From positions 1-14,898 of the forward strand of contig CAZBXB010000014.1 in NCBI GenBank assembly GCA_964496075.1: a stretch of 14,898 bases of DNA. The letters run 5' to 3'. The stretch comes from UBA1372 sp964496075 (GTDB lineage: Bacteria > Patescibacteriota > Microgenomatia > UBA12405). Shown here one piece after another: positions 6,939 through 13,149 of the stretch (the first letter of the stretch is position 1; each line of letters begins with the position of its first letter). The translations under genes and the position numbers were made by a program. The notes below the pieces were generated by a model. That model did not search any database and was not told the DNA's origin. It was given only the letters and a program-made list of their open reading frames with translations.

Positions 6939-8858
6939 ATGACTAAATTAATAAAAAACACTTTTACCCTTCTTTTCTTTCTACTACCCCTTGTCTTCTC
7001 TTTTTCTACCTCCGAACTTTTTGAATTTCCCAAAATTATTCTTCTTTACTTTTCAACCACTCTCTTAGTTACCATCCACCTAATCAGCTTTGCATTTGGC
7101 AATGTTCCTCTTTTCAAAAAAACTAGTCTGACCTTACCTCTTATACTTTTCTTAGCCAGTCAAGTTATCTCTACTATTTTTTCTATTGATCCCCATATGT
7201 CTCTTAATGGTTATTACTCCCGTTTTAATGGCGGCCTACTATCCAGTCTTTGTTATTTCCTTCTTTACCAAGTTATCGTCATTTATATAGATAAAGACTT
7301 TATTCAAAAAATTATAAAAACTACTTTATTAAGTGCCTTATTTGTCAGTCTTTATGCAGTCGCCCAACACTTTGGTATCGACAAAAATGTCTGGGTCCAA
7401 GATGTTCAATCGCGCGTTTTTTCTAGCTTCGGTCAGCCAAACTGGCTAGCTGCTTACCTAGCCATTTGTATTAGTATTCTCCTTTTTCAAATAGATCAAA
7501 GAGTATCAAAAATTCATTTTACTGATTACTTGTTACTGGTTACTTTCTACCTCTCCCTTCTCTTTACCAAATCCAAATCAGGACTGCTGGCCACTCTGCC
7601 ATCCCTTCTTTTCTTCTCTTTTAAAAGTCTAAAAAATATCAAACAAAAACTTCTCCCTTTTGTGGCAATTATATTAATATCTACCTTAGTCTTCGACAAT
7701 CCTGTAAAAGACAAATTACTCCCCAAACAAGATTTAAAAATTGATAATTCAAAAATTGAAAATTTAAACATAACCCCTTCACAAGACATCAGACTTATTG
7801 TCTGGCAGGGAGCCATTGGTCTTATCAAAAAATTCCCCCTTATCGGCACCGGTGTCGAAACTTTTGGCATATCCTATTATTGGGCTAGACCTGTTACCCA
7901 CAATCTAACCTCCGAATGGGATTTTCTTTACAACAAAGCTCACAACGAATATCTCAACTACGCTGTTACTTCAGGACTGGTTGGTTTTACTACCTACTTA
8001 ATACTATTAATAGTTAGTTTACTCAAGCTAAGAACCCAGCCCTTTTTATTTCTTGCCTATCTATCCATACTCATCACCAACTTTGCCGGTTTTTCGGTCA
8101 TTGCCACTTCCCTTTATTTGTTTATCTTACCAGCTCTGGCCGAACGATCAAATCTTCCCCCTGCTACCTCAAAATCTAAAAAACTACTACTAATCCCCAT
8201 CATTCTTATCTCTCTTTTTTGCCTTCTTAATGTTTCTGCTATATATTTATCCGACCTAAAGTATGCCACCTCTAAAAAACTATCACAAACTGATCTAAGT
8301 TCGAGTCTGTCAACTATCAATACCGCCCTTGTCTTAAGACCAAAAGAGCCGGAATATCTTATCTACCAAGCCGATATTTTGTCCCAACTTGCTCTAAGTC
8401 AAACCAGTCAAGATTTGGCCAATAGCTCAGTCCAATCCTTATCTACTGCCGAAGCCATATCCCCTTTTCACCTAAATTACCTCAAAAAATCAGGCCAAAT
8501 TCTTTTCAACCTAGGTCAACTAAATCCGGATTACATTAAAGTCGCTATCAATACTATCAAAAAAGCTACTGTTTTGGCTCCCACCGACGCCAAATCCTTC
8601 TATATTCTTGGTCAATTTTATCAAAACGACAACCAATCCGATCTGGCTATTGAAGCTTTCAAGATAGCCACCCAACTTAAACCAAATTACGATCTTGCCT
8701 TTTTTAAGCTTGGACAACTCTATTTTACACAAAAAGATTTTTCCGCATCCCTTGATAGCTTTCAAACCGTCCTAAATCTAAATCCTCAAGCCCAAGAAGC
8801 TCAGGACTATATTGACAAAATATCCCACTCCACTAGCTCACCCTCAACTGCTTTATAA
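6939..8858 (+). CDS. O-antigen ligase-like polytopic membrane protein with C-terminal TPR repeats
   Basis: The protein has 639 residues. About ten hydrophobic membrane segments occupy 8-430. The Wzy_C/WaaL-type signature is present: FGQPNWLAAYLA (164-175), a KSKSGLLA loop (211-218), RLIVWQGAIGLIKKFPLIGTG (285-305) and KAHNEYLNYAVTSGLVG (333-349). The large loop before the last motifs is the usual site of catalytic residues. The C-terminal part from about 460 is helical and holds TPR-like units, clearest at 552-582 and 586-616. Family members ligate or polymerise lipid-linked glycans at the outer membrane face; the substrate cannot be told here. The ATG at 6939 lies 15 bp from divergent mreB. 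The 3' end overlaps the end of def by 52 bp on the opposite strand. An AT-rich repeat (7733-7768) encodes a polar insert at about residues 264-278. Confidence 0.82.
   Translation: MTKLIKNTFTLLFFLLPLVFSFSTSELFEFPKIILLYFSTTLLVTIHLISFAFGNVPLFKKTSLTLPLILFLASQVISTIFSIDPHMSLNGYYSRFNGGLLSSLCYFLLYQVIVIYIDKDFIQKIIKTTLLSALFVSLYAVAQHFGIDKNVWVQDVQSRVFSSFGQPNWLAAYLAICISILLFQIDQRVSKIHFTDYLLLVTFYLSLLFTKSKSGLLATLPSLLFFSFKSLKNIKQKLLPFVAIILISTLVFDNPVKDKLLPKQDLKIDNSKIENLNITPSQDIRLIVWQGAIGLIKKFPLIGTGVETFGISYYWARPVTHNLTSEWDFLYNKAHNEYLNYAVTSGLVGFTTYLILLIVSLLKLRTQPFLFLAYLSILITNFAGFSVIATSLYLFILPALAERSNLPPATSKSKKLLLIPIILISLFCLLNVSAIYLSDLKYATSKKLSQTDLSSSLSTINTALVLRPKEPEYLIYQADILSQLALSQTSQDLANSSVQSLSTAEAISPFHLNYLKKSGQILFNLGQLNPDYIKVAINTIKKATVLAPTDAKSFYILGQFYQNDNQSDLAIEAFKIATQLKPNYDLAFFKLGQLYFTQKDFSASLDSFQTVLNLNPQAQEAQDYIDKISHSTSSPSTAL
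7733..7768. repeat. AT-rich low-complexity repeat inside the O-antigen ligase-like gene
   Basis: AAAAATTGA occurs at 7736-7744 and 7751-7759 in an otherwise A/T-only stretch flanked by TTTAA and TTAAA. It encodes the polar run DLKIDNSKIENLN between a membrane segment and the RLIVWQG motif. It may be an in-frame short repeat insertion or simply AT drift in a loosely constrained loop. Confidence 0.4.
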
Positions 8859-9358
8859 AACTTACCGCCTTCAGATTTAATATAATCTATAAACAAAACT
8901 CCGTCTAAGTGATCTGTCTCATGCTGCATAACTATAGCTTCAAAACCTTCAAGGCTAGCTTTTTTACCAACTAATTTACCCACCCTTACCTCCTGCCAAC
9001 TTAAATCAATTTTAGAAAAACGCCTAACTGTCCCAAAATAATTTGGAAATGACAGACAACCTTCCAAAAAGTCTTCACTCTCACTTTCACTTTCTATGGT
9101 AAAAAAACCCCTATCTCCATATACTTTGTCAATTCGAGGGTTAATATAAACAGTCACCATTTTAGTGGCCTTGTTTTTAAGAGCCAAAATTCTTTTTGAA
9201 ATTCCTATTTGTGGCCCTGCCAAACCAGCTCCGTCATCAGCCTTAGACAAACAGGCCACCAAACTAGCTATATCTTTTTTCGTTTTAGCATCCATTTTAT
9301 CTACCTTATTGGCTTTTTTTCTCAAAACCTTATTTGGATATATCACAATTTTAGGCAT
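8807..9358 (-). CDS. def: Peptide deformylase
   Basis: Removes the N-formyl group from nascent polypeptides using a metal ion. The three family motifs are complete: GAGLAGPQIG (43-52, Q50), EGCLSFP (99-105, metal ligand C101) and QHETDHLDG (145-153, ligands H146 and H150, catalytic E147). At 183 residues it is close to the usual 165-190. An acidic run, ESESESEDF, precedes the EGCLS motif. The ATG at 9358 is preceded by TGATAAAAT ending 5 nt upstream, with no Shine-Dalgarno. The last 52 bases lie antisense to the end of the O-antigen ligase-like gene. It is divergent from fmt, which adds the formyl group that this enzyme removes. Confidence 0.97.
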   Translation of the reverse strand: MPKIVIYPNKVLRKKANKVDKMDAKTKKDIASLVACLSKADDGAGLAGPQIGISKRILALKNKATKMVTVYINPRIDKVYGDRGFFTIESESESEDFLEGCLSFPNYFGTVRRFSKIDLSWQEVRVGKLVGKKASLEGFEAIVMQHETDHLDGVLFIDYIKSEGGKFYKAVEGELVEWDILSI

Positions 9359-9372
9359 AATTTATTTTATCA
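9359..9372 (-). promoter_or_regulatory. Putative def promoter, extended -10
   Basis: On the - strand TGA (9372-9370) immediately precedes TAAAAT (9369-9364), an extended -10 of the TGn type. Then come AAATT and the ATG at 9358. A start site at the usual distance would coincide with the ATG, giving a leaderless message. No -35 was recognised. Confidence 0.45.
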
Positions 9373-9390
9373 TAAGGCCATATTTCGTAG

Positions 9391-9402
9391 TAAAATATGA
9401 AC
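9391..9402 (+). promoter_or_regulatory. Putative fmt promoter -10; suggests start at 9403
   Basis: TAAAAT (9391-9396) is followed by ATGAAC and then ATG at 9403. If transcription starts 7 nt after the box, the first in-frame ATG (9397) would not be transcribed and the message would begin at ATG 9403, giving a protein starting MHEINTIFFG. This matches the spacing at topA and rrf2. Confidence 0.35.
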
Positions 9403-10275
9403 ATGCACGAAATCAATACCATTTTTTTTGGCTCATCTATCTATTCGGTCATTATTTTAGAAAAATTACTTACTCTGCCAAATTTCAAAGTCGTGGCTGT
9501 CGTCACCAAACCGGACAAAGCCGTTGGCAGATCTCGACAAATTACCCGTAATCCGGTTGCCTCTTTTGCCATGTCTCACAATCTACCTCTACTTCAACCT
9601 ACCGATTTTGACCAAGCTTTTATCAAAACTTATCAAGATTTACACCCGGACTTAGCTCTGTGTGTCGCCTTTGGACCTCCCTTCTTCAATCAAGATATGA
9701 TTGATACTCCTACATACAAGATTGTTAATATTCATCCCTCACCTCTACCTAAATATCGCGGTGCCACTCCTGGCCCTTGGCAAATTATCAATGGCCAAGC
9801 CAGTTCATCTGTTTGTTTTTTTCAAATCGATGCCCTGCCAGACCACGGCCCAATTATTACCCAAATTCCTTTTGATATCGATCCCACCTGGACCAGTCAT
9901 GATTTCTATCAACATGCCTTTAATTTAGCAGCTCAAAATTTAGAAAAAATACTTCAATCATATATTAACAATCCCCTTAGCCTTACTCCCCAAAATCACA
10001 GTCTTAGGTCCTACTATCCAAAATTCACCAAAGATACAGCTAAAATAGACTGGACTTGGCCTGTAGATAAGATTGAAAGGTTTATCAGGGCCATGCTCCC
10101 CTGGCCTGTTGCCTGGACTTTAGTTAAAAACAATCAAGGCCAGACCTTAACTATGAAAATCTTTTCAAGTCAACCTAGCAATGGTCAATTTCAGCCTTTA
10201 TCAGTTCAGATTGAAGGCAAAACCAAAACCGACTGGCACCAAATCGAAAACTATTACCAAATCATAAAATCTTAA
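9397..10275 (+). CDS. fmt: Methionyl-tRNA formyltransferase
   Basis: Transfers a formyl group from 10-formyl-tetrahydrofolate to Met-tRNAfMet. The N-terminal formyltransferase fold (5-190) carries the catalytic Asn-His-Asp set: N111 and H113 in VNIHPSPLPKYRG, and D149 in DALPDHGPI. The C-terminal domain has the AKIDW...RFIRAMLPWPVAWT signature (from about 214), which contacts tRNA. The length of 292 (or 290 from ATG 9403) is slightly below the usual 310-315. The segment after YRG reads ATPGPWQI rather than the common AAPIQRA. It is rich in Gln, His, Pro and Thr and poor in Gly and Val, as expected from the C-rich coding strand. Its stop codon directly abuts the rpmB stop on the other strand. 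Confidence 0.93.
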   Translation: MNMHEINTIFFGSSIYSVIILEKLLTLPNFKVVAVVTKPDKAVGRSRQITRNPVASFAMSHNLPLLQPTDFDQAFIKTYQDLHPDLALCVAFGPPFFNQDMIDTPTYKIVNIHPSPLPKYRGATPGPWQIINGQASSSVCFFQIDALPDHGPIITQIPFDIDPTWTSHDFYQHAFNLAAQNLEKILQSYINNPLSLTPQNHSLRSYYPKFTKDTAKIDWTWPVDKIERFIRAMLPWPVAWTLVKNNQGQTLTMKIFSSQPSNGQFQPLSVQIEGKTKTDWHQIENYYQIIKS

Positions 10276-10485
10276 TTATTTCTTAGCCTTAGCCTTTGCT
10301 TTTTTTAGTTCACCTTTGATTCTCTTTATACAACTAGTGCAAAAATGACCCGACAGCTTATCGTCACCCACCTTAAAGGTTATCTTCTGAATATTGGCCC
10401 TAAAAGTCCTACTACTCCTATTTTGAGCGTGAGACCTATTTCGACCTATTCCGGTTTTTTTACCACAATTACTACATACTCTCAT
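10276..10485 (-). CDS. rpmB: 50S ribosomal protein L28 (zinc-binding form)
   Basis: The protein has 69 residues beginning MRVCSNCGKKTGIG, with a basic Lys-rich tail. Two CxxC pairs (CSNC near the start, CTSC near residue 50) make the four-cysteine zinc-ribbon form of L28, which binds 23S rRNA. The frame is open further upstream to 10602, but the ATG at 10485 is the family start. The upstream part would also run antisense through the M50 protease gene. A -10-like TATTAT ends 7 nt before this ATG, again leaving no leader. It converges on fmt with zero intergenic bases. Confidence 0.93.
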   Translation of the reverse strand: MRVCSNCGKKTGIGRNRSHAQNRSSRTFRANIQKITFKVGDDKLSGHFCTSCIKRIKGELKKAKAKAKK

Positions 10486-10501
10486 GGCTGTTATAATAAC
10501 A
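10486..10501. promoter_or_regulatory. Palindromic divergent -10 region for rpmB and the M50 protease gene
   Basis: TGTTATAATAACA (10489-10501) is symmetric around its central A. On the + strand it gives an extended -10, TGTTATAAT (10489-10497), with a predicted start site near 10504 and a leader of about 19 nt to ATG 10523. On the - strand TATTAT (10498-10493) lies 7 nt before the rpmB ATG. A single opening site could therefore serve both genes. Confidence 0.5.
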
Positions 10502-10522
10502 GACAAGCGCCTTTTTTTAAAT

Positions 10523-11083
10523 ATGTTGATTTTTCTTATTATAGCCATCACTATCCATGAATTTGCCCACGCCTTAGTCGCCGACAAGCTAGGTGACCCC
10601 ACCCCCAGAGCTTACGGTCGTCTAAGTCTCAATCCACTCAAGCATATCGACATCTTTGGACTTCTGGCCCTTTTACTAATCAGAATTGGTTGGGGCAAGC
10701 CCGTTCCTATCGATTCTAGTAATTTTAGAAGTCCCAAAAGAGATGAAGTCTTGGTTTCTTTGGCTGGTCCTCTTAGTAATATAATTCTTGCTATCATTTT
10801 TTCTCTTATTCTTAAACTGACATCTCTTTCTGCCCTACCAAGCTTATTAATTTCAAGTTTCATTCAGCTTAATGTAATTTTGGCCGTTTTTAATCTTCTA
10901 CCGATTGCTCCCCTAGATGGCTCCAAAATTTTTCTTGGCTTACTTCCCATAGAAACATCCATTTTATGGCAGGAAGATATGCAAAAATACGGCTATATTA
11001 TAATTCTTCTTCTGTCATACGCCGGCTTACTTTTTCCTATCATCAACTTTTTTGCCACTCCCATTTTAAAGCTCTTACTCTAA
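10523..11083 (+). CDS. Site-2-type zinc metalloprotease, family M50
   Basis: A multi-pass membrane protease that cuts substrates within or next to the membrane. The zinc motif HEFAH sits in the first membrane helix (residues 12-16 from this start). The GRLSLNPLKHID segment follows, then GWGKPVPI. The third metal ligand lies in NLLPIAPLDG (Asp132 from this start). The compact form has no PDZ domain and about 186 residues, resembling the YwhC-like branch of M50. The frame is open to ATG 10484, but that start overlaps the rpmB start codon on the other strand and precedes the best promoter (10489-10497), so ATG 10523 is preferred. Its substrate is unknown. The 3' end overlaps the DUF1858 gene by 9 bp. 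Confidence 0.88.
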   Translation: MLIFLIIAITIHEFAHALVADKLGDPTPRAYGRLSLNPLKHIDIFGLLALLLIRIGWGKPVPIDSSNFRSPKRDEVLVSLAGPLSNIILAIIFSLILKLTSLSALPSLLISSFIQLNVILAVFNLLPIAPLDGSKIFLGLLPIETSILWQEDMQKYGYIIILLLSYAGLLFPIINFFATPILKLLL

Positions 11084-11299
11084 AATCTTTTTGTTCATCT
11101 TAGCTACCATTTTGTCTATATCGTCTTCGGATAATCCATGCACACTTGCTCCTTGCTCAATTGTCTCTCCACCAGCCGCCATACAGCCGACACAGCCCAT
11201 ACCATAGTCAATTGACAATATCTCAATCACTTCCGGATAGTCTTCTATGACTTTGGCAATAATTGAGTTTTTACTTATTTTATTATTTATTTTCTTCAT
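11075..11299 (-). CDS. DUF1858 / redox-disulfide-domain small protein
   Basis: The protein has 74 residues. After a Lys/Asn-rich start comes the helical DUF1858 pattern: a segment on the theme of an organism 'running out of' its partner (VIEDYPEVIEIL), then a CxxC in MGCVGCMAAGGETIEQGASVHGL, then an acidic-helix end. DUF1858 includes the hybrid-cluster-protein-associated redox disulfide domain. The two cysteines could form a disulfide or bind metal; the biochemical role of the family is poorly defined. It lies downstream of the Rrf2 regulator and near iscS/iscU, suggesting a thiol or Fe-S link, which is inference. ATG 11299 is the only reasonable start. Confidence 0.85.
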   Translation of the reverse strand: MKKINNKISKNSIIAKVIEDYPEVIEILSIDYGMGCVGCMAAGGETIEQGASVHGLSEDDIDKMVAKMNKKILE

Positions 11300-11312
11300 A
11301 ATTTAATCTACT

Positions 11313-11321
11313 ATTTTAACA
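11313..11321 (-). promoter_or_regulatory. Putative promoter, extended -10, of the DUF1858 gene
   Basis: On the - strand TGT (11321-11319) precedes TAAAAT (11318-11313), 13 nt before the ATG, so the leader would be about 6 nt. This places the neighbouring 86-nt hairpin upstream of the promoter rather than in this gene's leader. Confidence 0.35.
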
Positions 11322-11328
11322 CTTATAA

Positions 11329-11414
11329 TATGTTTTGATTTGAATTTTAAGCGTGCAATCATCTGAGGTGTTATACCGAAGGCGTGAGCACTGCAAAATT
11401 TAAATCGAAACATA
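11329..11414 (+). repeat. 86-nt near-perfect hairpin between rrf2 and the DUF1858 gene
   Basis: Bases 11329-11348 pair with 11395-11414 without interruption over 20 bp, including two G.U pairs (T336.G407 and G342.T401, last three digits). After a 2-nt bulge, GCGTGC (11351-11356) pairs with GCACTGC (11388-11394) with one bulged T. The loop holds a possible small GGT/ACC hairpin. Both wobble pairs are G.U only if the + strand is the RNA; on the - strand they become A.C mismatches. A TATAAT box (11324-11329) sits at the left edge on the + strand. It may be a small RNA, a processing element, or a MITE-like hairpin flanked by TA on both sides. No U-tract follows on either strand, so a simple terminator is unlikely. 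Confidence 0.55.
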
Positions 11415-11420
11415 AAAAAT

Positions 11421-11825
11421 CTAAACCTCAATTTCTCCCAATTTAACTCTCTTTATTTCTTCCCTAAACACCCCTTCAAGCCTGACCCACAGCTTTTTAA
11501 GCTTACATTTAGCCTGCCTACTACAACCACAATTATCTCCATCACATAAGCACTTTACTAAAGCCTTATCTTCACCAAGCATAACTATTAAATCATACAA
11601 AGAAATACCTTGCCAATCCTTGGCCAAACTATAACCTCCACCCCTACCTTCACGAGCCTTCAGCAAACCACCATTTTTTAGTTCCACCGCCAATTGGCCC
11701 AAAAATCTGTAAGGCAAGGCCAATTTACCACACACCTCTGTTAAAGATACATATTTATCCATATTTTCGGATAAATATGATACTAACATAATAGCGTACT
11801 CTGTCTTTTTAGATATTGTCACCAT
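11421..11825 (-). CDS. Rrf2-family transcription regulator, IscR-like
   Basis: The protein has 134 residues from ATG 11825. The winged-helix region begins MVTISKKTEYAIMLVSYL, continues through LTEVCGKLALPYRFLGQLAVELKNGGLL (recognition helix) and ends with the wing GRGGGYSLAKD, all typical of Rrf2. The C-terminal part has five cysteines (C92, C94, C99, C101, C107). IscR binds a [2Fe-2S] cluster through three cysteines near 92, 98 and 104, so an Fe-S sensor is likely. The iscS/iscU genes lie upstream on the same strand, which fits control of cluster assembly. The frame can be extended to a TTG at 11840, but that would lie over the -10 box; ATG 11825 coincides with the predicted transcription start, implying a leaderless message. 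Target sites were not identified. Confidence 0.88.
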   Translation of the reverse strand: MVTISKKTEYAIMLVSYLSENMDKYVSLTEVCGKLALPYRFLGQLAVELKNGGLLKAREGRGGGYSLAKDWQGISLYDLIVMLGEDKALVKCLCDGDNCGCSRQAKCKLKKLWVRLEGVFREEIKRVKLGEIEV

Positions 11826-11827
11826 GC

Positions 11828-11837
11828 TATAATTATA
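11828..11837. promoter_or_regulatory. Palindromic TATAATTATA: -10 for rrf2 (-) and for a structured RNA (+)
   Basis: The 10-bp palindrome reads TATAAT on both strands. On + it is preceded by TGC, a perfect extended -10 (11825-11833), and predicts a start near 11840, the first bases of the closing stem of the RNA at 11839-11993. On - it lies 6 nt before the rrf2 ATG. No -35 is seen on either strand; TTGTCA at 11816-11821 is only 6 bp away. Confidence 0.55.
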
Positions 11838-11838
11838 C

Positions 11839-11993
11839 AAGCTCTGTAGTCGGAAGGTTTTAAGAAGGTGTTTTTTCTAGCTAACCTTCTAAAATTGGAG
11901 ACGCGTTCTCTTTTCCTTCGGGTCTAGGGATAGTTTCCAAAATTATGTCTTTTCTTAGAGAAAAGCTATTTTAAAATCAACCGCTCAGAGCTT
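11839..11993 (+). ncRNA. Putative structured non-coding RNA (family not recognised)
   Basis: The 166 bp between rrf2 and the glycosyltransferase gene have no significant ORF. AAGCTCTG (11839-11846) pairs perfectly with CAGAGCTT (11986-11993). With small bulges the stem continues: AGT/GCT-type pairs at 11848-11850 with 11983-11985, GG (11852-11853) with CC (11981-11982), and GGTTTTAA (11856-11863) with TTAAAATC (11971-11978, one G.U). Inside are AGAAGGT/ACCTTCT (11863-11869 with 11884-11890), TTGGA/TCCAA (11895-11899 with 11936-11940), a CC-TTCG-GG tetraloop (11915-11922) and CTTTTCT/AGAAAAG (11949-11955 with 11959-11965). The wobble pairs favour the + strand. A perfect extended -10 lies just upstream and a T6 run lies at 12008-12013. 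The 3' end overlaps the stop of the opposite-strand glycosyltransferase gene. It does not match features I know of tmRNA, SRP RNA or RNase P; 6S-like function is possible but unproven. Confidence 0.55.
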
Positions 11994-13146
11994 AAATTTG
12001 TATCTCCTTTTTTATCAGTTTAGCAATTTTAGCCAAACTTCCAAAATTATTATCAGCTTCCCTCTTTATAGACTTGCTATACATATTATTGTATCTTTGG
12101 GGATCTTTCAAGTATGCTTTTAAAAACCTACCCAAACTACCGTTTCTTTCTTTAACCCAACCCAAGCCTTTTTTTCTAATTATATCCACATTACCATCTT
12201 CCTGACCTCCAATATGGGTAATTGATACAAACGGTTTACCTATGGCCACAACGTCAAACAAAAAGTTTGGGCCTGCCTTACCAAACACAATATCGCTAGC
12301 TGCAATTACTCTACCAATATCTTCAATCCATCCAAAGTTTTTTATTAACACATTGTTCTCCAAAAACACCCTATTCATCGTCTTCCTGTAACTCTCTACT
12401 AAGTTATATGACAACTTGTCTTTACCACAGTTAAAAATAATTCCCACCTTTTTCTTTGTCAAGAGAAGTAATGGCAATAATCTGGCTACTGCCAAACCAC
12501 CCAAACTACCTCCCCCCACAAAAATAACCGGCCTGTCATCATTAAATCCTAACTCTTTCCTTATTTTTATCTTTTCTTCTTCGTCCTTGAATCTCTCATC
12601 ATACATTTCAGGTCTGACCCACCAACCAGTCTTAACTATCTTACTTCTACTTACTCCCAATTTTACCCCCAACTTAATTCCTATCTCGTCGTAAACAAAA
12701 GTTAAATCAGCTCCATCTACAAAAGAAACCGGATTAATCGTCCATGGATCAGCTACTATAGTCCACAGTTCGTAATCAAAACCCATATCTTCCCTTAAAT
12801 TCTGTAGAGCATAACTATGTAAAAAATAGGCTGAAATAATCAAATCAGGTTTCACTTTGTTAATCACTCTTATTAATCTCTTGTTGTTTATTCTCGACAA
12901 ATTTCTTACCAAATCTTTTGTTCCGTCCCTAAAGCCAGGTTTATACATCATTTTCCCTAAATTTGGGAAATATTTATAAGCAAAAGTATACATTGGAGTT
13001 CCCCCAAAAGTTTCCGCCCTTACTTGAGCATATTCCACATCAATGTTTTTGCTGTTTTTATCCAAATAATTATAAATAGCCTTGGCAATTGATCTATGTC
13101 CCCATGGCATATGGTCAGTTAACACTAATACCTTTTTCTTTTTCAT
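11992..13146 (-). CDS. MGDG-synthase/UgtP-like glycosyltransferase (GT28/MurG fold)
   Basis: The protein has 384 residues in a GT-B fold. The N-terminal acceptor domain begins VLVLTDHMPWGHRSIAKAI (6-23), matching the MGDG synthase pattern in which a GH motif precedes an alanine-rich helix. The C-terminal donor domain begins RPVIFVGGGSLGG (205-217), and the nucleotide-sugar site is SDIVFGKAGPNFLFDVVAIGKPFV (284-307), the counterpart of the KPGG...E...P region of MurG. Family members transfer glucose or galactose to diacylglycerol; here the donor and acceptor are inference. The start is ATG 13146, three bases after tRNA-Thr; the alternative GTG at 13155 would lie inside the tRNA. A GAGGTG sequence in the tRNA acceptor arm is well placed as ribosome-binding site. 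The stop codon is covered by the closing stem of the opposite-strand RNA. Confidence 0.82.
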   Translation of the reverse strand: MKKKKVLVLTDHMPWGHRSIAKAIYNYLDKNSKNIDVEYAQVRAETFGGTPMYTFAYKYFPNLGKMMYKPGFRDGTKDLVRNLSRINNKRLIRVINKVKPDLIISAYFLHSYALQNLREDMGFDYELWTIVADPWTINPVSFVDGADLTFVYDEIGIKLGVKLGVSRSKIVKTGWWVRPEMYDERFKDEEEKIKIRKELGFNDDRPVIFVGGGSLGGLAVARLLPLLLLTKKKVGIIFNCGKDKLSYNLVESYRKTMNRVFLENNVLIKNFGWIEDIGRVIAASDIVFGKAGPNFLFDVVAIGKPFVSITHIGGQEDGNVDIIRKKGLGWVKERNGSLGRFLKAYLKDPQRYNNMYSKSIKREADNNFGSLAKIAKLIKKEIQI

Positions 13147-13149
13147 CAG

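Noticed and set aside
10486..10602. N-terminal extension of rpmB to 10602
   Set aside because: L28 starts at MRVCSNC; the extension runs antisense over the M50 protease gene including its HEFAH region.
11816..11821. TTGTCA as -35 for the structured RNA
   Set aside because: It is only 6 bp from TATAAT; the TGC extended -10 explains the promoter better.
11826..11840. TTG 11840 as start of rrf2
   Set aside because: It lies over the -10 box; ATG 11825 gives the standard Rrf2 N-terminus.
11839..11993. Assignment of the structured RNA to tmRNA, SRP RNA or RNase P
   Set aside because: No tRNA-like ends, no SRP domain IV motif despite a CGGAAGG string, and too short for RNase P; a 6S label is not supported by any conserved motif I could see.
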